This document shows, piece after piece, positions 54,170 through 61,600 of a stretch of 64,000 nt of DNA (its first letter is position 1; every line of letters starts with the position of its first letter). This DNA is from Streptomyces echinatus. Lineage in GTDB: Bacteria > Actinomycetota > Actinomycetes > Streptomycetales > Streptomycetaceae. The stretch spans positions 216,105-280,104 of the forward strand of contig NZ_JACHJK010000005.1 in NCBI RefSeq assembly GCF_014203595.1. The letters are read 5' to 3'. The notes beneath the pieces are model-generated. The model worked only from the letters and a program-made list of their open reading frames with translations. It was not told the DNA's origin and ran no database searches. The translations under genes were made by a program, and so were the position numbers.

Positions 54170-57133
54170 TCAGGCGGCTGAGAGCGGCGCCAGCAGCGCC
54201 CGTACTGCGTCGGCCTCCGGGGAGCTGGACTGCTCGTACAGGGGCAGCGCCTCGAGCCAGCAGACCCGTGCGCGATCGACCTGGCCCAGGGCAGCCAGGG
54301 AACGGCCCAAGGTGGTCAGAACACCGGCGCGCACTTGGTCACCGCCGATGCATCCGATGGCCAGGGCTTGTTCGGCATGCGTGGCAGAAAGCGTGTGCTG
54401 GCGCCCCACCAGATGAGCTTGCGCGATACGGAAGTGGGTCGTTCCCTCCCAGAGGCGCTGCCGGTTCACCTGGAACGCGTTCAAGGCGTCCGTGAACTCC
54501 GCGAGTGCCTCGGACGGACGTCCGGCCTGAGTCAGCGCGAGGCCCAGGGCGTACCGTGCGTTCGCCAGCCGGACGGTGGCTCCGAGGCGGTCGTACAGAT
54601 CGATGCCCTGCTGCGCGAGCGCTATGGCGTGATCTGTTCGTCCCATGGCCAGGTGGACGCGCGACAGATTGCACAGGGCGCTCGCTTCACCCGCGAGGTT
54701 TCCACCGTGACGCGACGCCTCGATGGCTCGCATCAGATGTTGCTCCGCGTCCGTGTAGCGCCCCTGGTTGAGACCGATGATCCCGCGGTCATTGCTTGTC
54801 CAGAATACGGGCGTGGGATCTGCGGCCGCGTCCGCGAGCACGCCTGCCAGCCGGGCTTCCTCGTCCGCTTCGCCGTAGCGGCCCGCCACAAGGTGGACGT
54901 TGGTCAGCACGGTGCGGGCGCGGCCTTCGGCGTGGGCGTCACCCGAGGCCTGTGCGGCATCCCTCGCGGTGAGCGCGACCGACTCGTACTGCCTGGAGTT
55001 GGCCCCTGACTCACCCAGGTCCTTCGCCGCCCACAGCAGGTCCACGCCCCGTCGGCGTCTGGGGCCGTCCAGGGCCTGGCGAGCCGATGCCAGGAGACAG
55101 TTGGCTTCCGAGTACAGCCAGTCCAGCGCCTTCTGCCGGTCGTTGAGGTTCAGCCCCGGGTACTCGGTCGGCTCCAGGTGATCCACCAGCCGGTCCCCCG
55201 GCCGCTCCATCGCGTACACCCGTGCCGCCGTGGCCAGATAGAAGTCCAGCAAGCGTGACATCGCCGCGTCGCGGTCGCCCGTTGGTTCCTCGCCGCGTTC
55301 CGCGCAGGATCTGGCGTACAGGCGTACCAGGTCGTGGAAGCGGTAGCGGCCGGGGGCGGCTGATTCCAGGAGGGACGTGTCGACCAGGGACTCCAGCAGG
55401 TCCTCCGTCTCCTCCGGAGGGAGGTCCAGGACGGCGGCCGCGGCGGCGAGGGACATGTCGGGGCCGTCGGCCAGGCCGAGCAGGCGGAAGGCCCGGGCCT
55501 GGGACGGTTCCAGCTGGCCGTAGCCGAGTTCGAAGGTGGCCTTGACCGCGAGGTCGCCCGCCTGGAGCTCGTCCAGGCGGCGGCGTTCGTCCGCCAGCTT
55601 CGCCGCCAGGACGGAGACCGTCCAGGTGCGGCGGGCGGCCAGGCGGGACGCCGCGATACGGATCGCCAGGGGCAGGAAGCCGCACGCCGCGACCACGTCC
55701 AGGGCGGCCTCGCGTTCCGCCGCGACCCGCTCCTCGCCCACGATCCGCGTGAAGAGGGCGAGGGCCTCCTCCGGCGACATGACGTCGAGGTCGACCAGGT
55801 GCGCGCCGGCCAGGTCCAGCATCCGGACGCGTGAGGTCACGAGGGCCGCGCAGCCCTCCGTGCCCGGGAGCAGCGGGCGTACCTGGGCCGCGTCCTTCGC
55901 GTTGTCCAGCAGGACCAGGACGCGGCGGCCGTCCAGGACCGAGCGGTACAGGGCCGCCCGTTCCTCCAGGGAGTCGGGGATCGCCGTGTCCGCCGTGCCG
56001 AGGGCGCGCAGGAAGGAGCCCAGCACCGTCTCGGGTTCCGCGGGGCGCGGACCCGCGCCCTGGAGGTCCACGTACAGCTGGCCGTCGGGGAAGGCGGTGC
56101 GGGCGCGGTGGGCCACGTGCACGGCCAGCGTGGTCTTGCCGACGCCGCCGATCCCGGCCAGCGCCGACACCGCCATCACCCGGCCCTCCGCCTCGGACGC
56201 GGAGGCGAGCACCTCGCTCAGCTCGGTGACGAAGGAGGCGCGGCCGGTGAAGTCCGGTACGGAGGCCGGGAGCTGGGCGGGGCGGACGGGGGCGAGCGCC
56301 GGCTCCGTGACCGGGGCCGAGGGCTCCGCGAGGGCCGGGTCCGCCTGGAGGATGCGCTGCTGGAGCTCGCTCAGGCCCGGGCGGGGGTCCACGCCGAGTT
56401 CCTCGGCCAGCAGGCGGCGGGTGTCGGCGTACACGGCCAGCGCCTCCGCCTGCCGGCCGCTGCGGTACAGCGCCAGCATCAGCAGTTCGCGCAGCCGTTC
56501 CCGCAGGGGGTGCGCCGCCGTCAGCGCGGTCAGTTCGGAGACCGCGTCGGCGTGGCAGCCCTGTTCCAGGTCCAGGTCGAGGCGGGACTCCAGGAGGCCG
56601 AGGCGCCACTCCTCCAGGCGGGCCCGCTGCGCCTCGGCGTACGGGCCGGGGACGCCGGCGAGGGGTTCGCCGTCCCAGAGGGCCAGTGCCTCGTTGAGCA
56701 GGGACCGGGCCCGGCCCAGGTCCCCGGTGCCGCGCGCCTTCTCGGCCTCCGCCGCCAGGTCCTGCGCCACCACCAGGTCCAGCGCGCCCTCGCCCGAGGA
56801 ACGCACCGCGTAGCCGCCGGACTCGCTGACCAGGACGCCGGGGTCGAGGACCTTGCGGAGCCGGGAAGCGTACGTGCGGACCGCCGCGAGTGCCTGGGAG
56901 GGCGGCTCCGGCCCCCACAGCGCGTCGATCAGCTCGGCCGCCGTGGCCGTACGGCCCTCCCGCAGCAGCAGGGCGGCCAGCAGGGCGCGCTGCTGGGGGG
57001 AGCCCGTGCTGAGCGTCTCCGCGCCGCGCCAGGCCCGCACCGGACCGAGCACGCCGAAGCGCAGCGGGCCGGACTCCGCGGTGGCCCCGGAGCCGGCGCG
57101 CCGCTGCTCGGGTACTCGCGGCCCACCGTCCAT
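54170..57133 (-). CDS. afsR: AfsR, SARP/NB-ARC/TPR pleiotropic regulator
   Basis: 987 residues (993 in S. coelicolor). OmpR-like winged helix (about 24-110: LRFGVLGPVRAWRG...LIDALWG), bacterial transcriptional activation domain (about 115-270), NB-ARC ATPase with GIGGVGKTT (327-335) and RVLVLLDNAKDAAQVRPLLPG, and C-terminal TPR repeats (about 720-980: RYTDAEQHLMRAIEAS, RPSEALAEFTDALNAF). It is phosphorylated by AfsK on Ser/Thr, binds the afsS promoter and recruits RNA polymerase. ATG 57133 has GAGGGGG before it and gives the MDGGPRVPEQRR start I recall. Confidence 0.96.
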   Translation of the reverse strand: MDGGPRVPEQRRAGSGATAESGPLRFGVLGPVRAWRGAETLSTGSPQQRALLAALLLREGRTATAAELIDALWGPEPPSQALAAVRTYASRLRKVLDPGVLVSESGGYAVRSSGEGALDLVVAQDLAAEAEKARGTGDLGRARSLLNEALALWDGEPLAGVPGPYAEAQRARLEEWRLGLLESRLDLDLEQGCHADAVSELTALTAAHPLRERLRELLMLALYRSGRQAEALAVYADTRRLLAEELGVDPRPGLSELQQRILQADPALAEPSAPVTEPALAPVRPAQLPASVPDFTGRASFVTELSEVLASASEAEGRVMAVSALAGIGGVGKTTLAVHVAHRARTAFPDGQLYVDLQGAGPRPAEPETVLGSFLRALGTADTAIPDSLEERAALYRSVLDGRRVLVLLDNAKDAAQVRPLLPGTEGCAALVTSRVRMLDLAGAHLVDLDVMSPEEALALFTRIVGEERVAAEREAALDVVAACGFLPLAIRIAASRLAARRTWTVSVLAAKLADERRRLDELQAGDLAVKATFELGYGQLEPSQARAFRLLGLADGPDMSLAAAAAVLDLPPEETEDLLESLVDTSLLESAAPGRYRFHDLVRLYARSCAERGEEPTGDRDAAMSRLLDFYLATAARVYAMERPGDRLVDHLEPTEYPGLNLNDRQKALDWLYSEANCLLASARQALDGPRRRRGVDLLWAAKDLGESGANSRQYESVALTARDAAQASGDAHAEGRARTVLTNVHLVAGRYGEADEEARLAGVLADAAADPTPVFWTSNDRGIIGLNQGRYTDAEQHLMRAIEASRHGGNLAGEASALCNLSRVHLAMGRTDHAIALAQQGIDLYDRLGATVRLANARYALGLALTQAGRPSEALAEFTDALNAFQVNRQRLWEGTTHFRIAQAHLVGRQHTLSATHAEQALAIGCIGGDQVRAGVLTTLGRSLAALGQVDRARVCWLEALPLYEQSSSPEADAVRALLAPLSAA

Positions 57134-57287
57134 GCGTTCGTCCCCCTCGGCATCACGAACAACCCCGTCAGTTTGCCTTGTTCCGGGCGGTTGCGTCAGC
57201 CGTGCGAGACGCCGATCACAGGGACGGGGGTGGTGGCGCACAAGGCCCTCACACGGTCTTCGCATCCCGGTTGCCCGGGCAGCGTAG

Positions 57288-57316
57288 CTGACGGACCGTC
57301 AGATCGGCGCTACCGT
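57288..57316 (+). promoter_or_regulatory. Perfect TetR-type operator in a leaderless promoter
   Basis: CTGACGGACCGTCAG (57288-57302) is the most symmetric copy. CTGACG acts as -35, followed after 17 bases by TACCGT (57311-57316), and then seven bases to the A of ATG 57324. Confidence 0.82.
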
Positions 57317-57323
57317 GAGGGAC

Positions 57324-58547
57324 ATGGAGACCACACAGTTCCCGCTGATCATCTCCGTCGACGACCACACCGTTGAGCCCCCGGGCGTGTGGCAGGACCG
57401 GCTGCCGAGGAGGTACCGGGAGGCCGGACCCCGGATCGTGCGCGCGCCGCTGAAGGAGATGACCTTCCTCGGCGGGCGGTTCAAGCCCGTCATGGGCGAG
57501 CCGGGCGGCACGGACGGCCCGCTCGGCGACTGGTGGGTCTACGAGGACCTGCACCGGCCGCTCACCCGCCTCGACACCGCCGTCGGCTGCGCCAGGGACG
57601 AGGTCAGGCTCGAGGTCATCACCTACGAGCAGATGCGGGCCGGGTCGTACGACGTGTCCGCCCGGCTCGCCGACATGGACGTCAACCACGTCCAGTCGGC
57701 CCTGTGCTTCCCGACCTTCCCCCGCTTCTGCGGGCAGACCTTCACCGAGGCCTCCGACAAGGAACTCGCCCTGCTGTGCGTCCGCGCCTACAACGACTGG
57801 ATGGTGGAGGAGTGGTGCGGGCCCGAGGCGCGGGGACGGCTCGTGCCGCTCACCCTCATCCCCCTGTGGGACGCCCGGCTGGCGGCCGAGGAGGTGCGGC
57901 GCAACGCGGCGCGGGGCGTCCGGGCCGTGGCCTTCTCCGAGATACCCCCGCACCTCGGTCTGCCGTCCGTGCACACCGACGACTGGGACCCGTTCCTCGA
58001 TGCCTGCGACGAGACCGGCACGGTCGTGGCCATGCACATCGGCTCCAGCAGCCGGATGCCCTCGACCTCCGCCGACGCCCCGCCCGCCGTCGGCTCCACC
58101 ATCACCTTCGCCAACTGCTGCTTCTCGATGGTCGACTGGCTGATGAGCGGCAAGTTCGAGCGCTTCCCGAATCTGAAGGTCATGTACGCGGAGGGGCAGA
58201 TCGGGTGGATCCCGTACATCCTTGAGCGCGCGGACGTCGTGTGGGAGGAGAACCGCGGGTGGGGCGGGGTCGCCGACAAGGTGCTCCGGCCGCCGTCCGA
58301 GCTGTTCGCCGAGCACGTCTACGGCTGCTTCTTCGACGACGCCTTCGGGCTCAGGAACCTGGACGCCATCGGTGTCGGCAACGTCCTGTACGAGACCGAC
58401 TACCCGCACTCCGACTCCACCTGGCCGGGGTCGCGCGAGGTCGGCGAGGCGCAGATGGGGCATCTGCCGGCGGACGTGGTCGAGCGGATCGTGCGGGGCA
58501 ACGCGATCGGGCTGCTGGGGCTCACACCGGAAGGGCTGTGGCGGTGA
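57324..58547 (+). CDS. Amidohydrolase-2 family enzyme (paralogue 2)
   Basis: 407 residues, colinear with the 19312 product: IISVDDHTVEPPGVWQDRLP (about 10), CFPTFPRFCGQTF (about 128), VRAYNDWMVEEWCG (about 150), TVVAMHIGSSSRMP (about 234) and ETDYPHSDSTWP (about 356). Shared signatures suggest the same reaction on related substrates. A leaderless start at ATG 57324 fits the promoter geometry; GTG 57315 lies within the -10 and is rejected. The stop overlaps the next start (GTGA). Confidence 0.87.
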   Translation: METTQFPLIISVDDHTVEPPGVWQDRLPRRYREAGPRIVRAPLKEMTFLGGRFKPVMGEPGGTDGPLGDWWVYEDLHRPLTRLDTAVGCARDEVRLEVITYEQMRAGSYDVSARLADMDVNHVQSALCFPTFPRFCGQTFTEASDKELALLCVRAYNDWMVEEWCGPEARGRLVPLTLIPLWDARLAAEEVRRNAARGVRAVAFSEIPPHLGLPSVHTDDWDPFLDACDETGTVVAMHIGSSSRMPSTSADAPPAVGSTITFANCCFSMVDWLMSGKFERFPNLKVMYAEGQIGWIPYILERADVVWEENRGWGGVADKVLRPPSELFAEHVYGCFFDDAFGLRNLDAIGVGNVLYETDYPHSDSTWPGSREVGEAQMGHLPADVVERIVRGNAIGLLGLTPEGLWR

Positions 58548-59470
58548 GTGCCCCGGCGTACGGCATCCAGCTGCCCGTCCAGTCCCAGAGCACCCTCTAC
58601 ACCGAGCCGTGGGAGGCGGGGGCCGGGCCTGAGGACCTGGTCGCGGTCGCGCGGGCGGCCGATGCGGCGGGGTTCGCGTACATCGCCTGCTGCGATCACG
58701 TCGGCGTCCCGAGACGGCTGGCCCCGGCCATGAGCACGGTCTGGTACGACCCGGTGGCCACCCTCGCCCATCTCGCCGCCGTCACCGAGCGGGTCCGGCT
58801 GCTCAGCCACGTGGCCGTCGTCGGGCTGCGCCATCCGCTGCTCACCGCCAAGCAGTACGCCACCCTCGACCACCTGTCCGGCGGGCGGCTGCTCCTCGGG
58901 GTCGGGGCGGGGCACGTGCGGGAGGAGTTCGAGGCGCTCGGGGTGGACTTCGAGCGGCGCGGGGCCGTCCTCGACGAGGTGGTCGACGCGCTGCGGGCCG
59001 CCCTCGGTCCCGAGGAGTTCCCCGAGCACCACGGGAAGCACTACGACTTCGCCGGGCTCGGACAGCGGCCCCGTCCCGCACAGCCGCACGTCCCCCTGTG
59101 GGTCGGCGGCTCCTCGCCCGCCGCCGTCCGCCGGGCCGCGCTGAAGGGTGACGGCTGGCTGCCGCAGGGCGATCCCCGTGACCGGCTTCCGGCGCAGATC
59201 GCCCGCATCCGGCGGCTGCGCGAGGAGGCCGGCCTCGACGGGGAGTACACCGTCGGCGCCATCGCCGAGCCGCTGTACGTCGGCCGGCCCGGCTGGGACA
59301 CCGGCCGGCGCACCCTCACCGGGACGCCGGGGGAGATCGCCGAGTCGCTGCGCGCGTACCGGGCGATGGGCGTGGACCAGATCCAGGTGCGGTTCCGCAG
59401 TCGGAGCCGGGCCGAACTCATCGAGCAGATCGGCGTGTTCGGGGCGGAGGTCGCGCCCCGGCTGGACTGA
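58544..59470 (+). CDS. LLM-class (luciferase-like) F420/FMN oxidoreductase
   Basis: 308 residues of the bacterial luciferase-like TIM barrel. AYIACCDHVGVPRR (about 40), AHLAAVTERVRLLSHVAVVGLRHPLLTAKQYATLDHLSGGRLLLGVGAGHVREEFEALG (about 67-126) and PLWVGGSSPAAVRRAALKGDGWLP (about 183-206) match the F420-dependent TIGR03619-type subgroup. It is coupled to the amidohydrolase upstream and is 9 bases from the SDR downstream. Confidence 0.88.
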   Translation: MSAPAYGIQLPVQSQSTLYTEPWEAGAGPEDLVAVARAADAAGFAYIACCDHVGVPRRLAPAMSTVWYDPVATLAHLAAVTERVRLLSHVAVVGLRHPLLTAKQYATLDHLSGGRLLLGVGAGHVREEFEALGVDFERRGAVLDEVVDALRAALGPEEFPEHHGKHYDFAGLGQRPRPAQPHVPLWVGGSSPAAVRRAALKGDGWLPQGDPRDRLPAQIARIRRLREEAGLDGEYTVGAIAEPLYVGRPGWDTGRRTLTGTPGEIAESLRAYRAMGVDQIQVRFRSRSRAELIEQIGVFGAEVAPRLD

Positions 59471-59479
59471 GGAGACGCT

Positions 59480-60250
59480 ATGGGCAAGCTGGACGGGCGG
59501 GTCGTCATCGTCACCGGGGCGGCGCGCGGACAGGGCGAGCAGGAGGCCCGGCTGTTCCGGGCGGAGGGTGCGCGGGTGGTCGTGGCGGATGTGCTGGACG
59601 ACCTCGGCGAGGCGCTCGCGAAGGAGATAGGGGCGCTGTACGTCCATCTCGACGTGGGCACGGAGGACGGCTGGCGGGAGGCGGTCGGGCTCGTCAAGGA
59701 GGCGTACGGGCGCGTCGACGGGCTGGTCAACAACGCGGGCATCCTGCGCTTCAACGCGCTGGTGGACACTCCGCTGGACGAGTTCATGCAGGTCGTGCAG
59801 GTGAACCAGGTCGGCTGCTTCCTGGGGATGAAGGCCGTCGCGCCGGAGATGGCGGACGGGGGCACGATCGTCAACACCGCGTCCTACACCGCCCTGACGG
59901 GCATGGCGGCCGTGGGGACGTACGCCGCCACCAAGCACGCCGTGCTCGGGCTGACCCGGGTGGCCGCGCTGGAGCTGGCGGGCCGGCGGATCCGGGTCAA
60001 CGCCATCTGCCCGGGCGCCATCGACACCGCGATGTCGAACCCGGCCCGGCTGGATCCGGGCGCCGACCCCGAGGAGATGAGCCGGGCCCTGGACCAGCTG
60101 TACCGGGGGCTCGTGCCGCTCGGGCGGGTCGGGCAGCCGGAGGAGGTCGCCCGGCTCGCCCTCTTCCTCACCTCGGACGACTCCTCCTACATCACCGGCC
60201 AGCCGTTCGTGATCGACGGGGGCTGGCTGGCGGGGGTCAGCGTCGTCTGA
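59480..60250 (+). CDS. Short-chain dehydrogenase/reductase
   Basis: 256 residues, classical SDR: VIVTGAARGQGEQEARLF (about 8-25), LVNNAGILRF (about 76), catalytic Ser-Tyr-Lys in NTASYTALTGMAAVGTYAATKHAV (about 133-156), and GQPFVIDGGW at the end. The GARGQG variant of the glycine motif is common in steroid- and hydroxyacid-type SDRs of actinobacteria. It probably oxidises a hydroxyl in the pathway. GGAGACG precedes the ATG. Confidence 0.92.
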   Translation: MGKLDGRVVIVTGAARGQGEQEARLFRAEGARVVVADVLDDLGEALAKEIGALYVHLDVGTEDGWREAVGLVKEAYGRVDGLVNNAGILRFNALVDTPLDEFMQVVQVNQVGCFLGMKAVAPEMADGGTIVNTASYTALTGMAAVGTYAATKHAVLGLTRVAALELAGRRIRVNAICPGAIDTAMSNPARLDPGADPEEMSRALDQLYRGLVPLGRVGQPEEVARLALFLTSDDSSYITGQPFVIDGGWLAGVSVV

Positions 60251-60261
60251 GCCCACGTTAT

Positions 60262-60340
60262 CTGACTGACCGTCAGCTCTTGACGGTCACGGCGGCCGGT
60301 GCGACAGTCGGCCGACAGCCAATAACTGACGGAGCGTCAG
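60262..60340 (+). promoter_or_regulatory. Two TetR-type operators before the second LLM gene
   Basis: CTGACTGACCGTCAG (60262-60276) and CTGACGGAGCGTCAG (60326-60340), centres 64 bp apart, about six helical turns. That spacing would suit looping. TTATCT adjoins the first site, and a TTGACG (60280) lies between them. Confidence 0.75.
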
Positions 60341-60363
60341 AAAAACTGGGACGGTGAACCGCC

Positions 60364-61482
60364 GTGGAATTCGGGCTCTTTGTACAGGGATACGTGGGCA
60401 AGCGCGCCGAGACCGACCCGCTCGCCGAGCACAAGGCGCTGATGGAGGAGACCGAGTACGTGATCCAGGCGGACAAGTCCGGCTTCAAGTACGCCTGGGC
60501 CTCCGAGCACCACTTCCTGGAGGAGTACTCGCACCTGTCCGCCAACGACGTCTTCCTCGGCTACCTCGCCCACGCGACCGAGCGGATCCACCTGGGATCG
60601 GGCATCTTCAACCCCCTCGCCCAGGTCAACCACCCGGTGAAGGTCGCCGAGAAGGTCGCCATGCTCGACCACCTCAGCGAGGGCCGGTTCGAGTTCGGCA
60701 GCGGCCGGGGCGCGGGCAGCCACGAGATCCTCGGCTTCCTGCCGGGCATCACCGACATGAACCACACCAAGGAGATCTGGGAAGAGACCATCGCCGAGTT
60801 CCCCAAGATGTGGCTCCAGGACGAGTACGAGGGCTTCCAGGGCAAGCACTGGCAGCTCCCGCCGCGGAAGGTCCTCCCGAAGCCGTACGGGACGTCGCAC
60901 CCGGCGATGTGGTACGCGGCCGGTTCGCCGCCCTCCTACGCGATGGCCGCGAGGAAGGGGCTCGGCGTGCTCGGCTTCAGCATCCAGAAGGTCTCCGACA
61001 TGGAGTGGGTGCTGGAGCAGTACAAGACGGCCGTCGTGAACGCGGAGCCGGTCGGGGACTTCGTCAACGACAACGTGATGGTGACCACGACCGCGATCTG
61101 CGCGCCGACGCACGCGGAGGCCATCGAGATCGCGGTCAACGGCGGGCTGCACTACCTGCCCTCGCTGGTCTTCCGCTACCACGACACGTTCCCCCGGCCC
61201 GAGGGCTTCCCGGTGTGGCCGGAGACGCTGCCCCCGTACACGCCGGAGTTCGTGGAGCTGCTCATCGAGGAGGAGCTGCTGATCTGCGGGGACCCGGACG
61301 AGGTGCTGCGCCAGTGCAAGCGGTGGGAGCAGGCCGGGGCGGACCAGCTGAGCTTCGGACTGCCGGTGGGGGTGCCGAAGGAGGAGACCCTCCAGACGAT
61401 CCGGCTCATCGGCGAGCACGTCGTCCCGGAGATCGACACGGATCCGGTGCACCGGACCTCGCGGTTCCGGGCCGCCGTGTGA
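60364..61482 (+). CDS. LLM-class flavin-dependent monooxygenase (second)
   Basis: 372 residues, closer to true luciferase-type monooxygenases: KYAWASEHHFLEEYSHLSAND (about 42-62), IHLGSGIFNPLAQVNHPVKVAEKVAMLDHLSEGRFEFGSGRGAGS (about 75-119) and ADQLSFGLPVGVPKEETL near 337. The EHH motif and the insert typical of FMNH2-dependent enzymes suggest it uses reduced flavin from a reductase such as the 31861 product. GTG 60364 has a modest SD (GGTGA). Confidence 0.88.
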   Translation: MEFGLFVQGYVGKRAETDPLAEHKALMEETEYVIQADKSGFKYAWASEHHFLEEYSHLSANDVFLGYLAHATERIHLGSGIFNPLAQVNHPVKVAEKVAMLDHLSEGRFEFGSGRGAGSHEILGFLPGITDMNHTKEIWEETIAEFPKMWLQDEYEGFQGKHWQLPPRKVLPKPYGTSHPAMWYAAGSPPSYAMAARKGLGVLGFSIQKVSDMEWVLEQYKTAVVNAEPVGDFVNDNVMVTTTAICAPTHAEAIEIAVNGGLHYLPSLVFRYHDTFPRPEGFPVWPETLPPYTPEFVELLIEEELLICGDPDEVLRQCKRWEQAGADQLSFGLPVGVPKEETLQTIRLIGEHVVPEIDTDPVHRTSRFRAAV

Positions 61483-61488
61483 CCGCCG

Positions 61489-61563
61489 CGGGCGGGTGCG
61501 GGTCCGTCGTGGCCGCTCGCGCCCACGCGGCGGAGCCGCAGATCGGCACAGTCCCGCGCCCCT
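61489..61563. repeat. Dispersed Streptomyces repeat, variant copy
   Basis: GGTGCGGGTCCGTCGTGGCC head, CACGCGGCGGAGCCGCAGATCGGCAC middle and CCGCGCCCCT tail. Related to the copies at 6.9 and 25.8 kb but with a different central part. Confidence 0.6.
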
Positions 61564-61600
61564 AGGCAGGTCAGCCTCCCGGAGTCGAAGAGGAGCCCTC

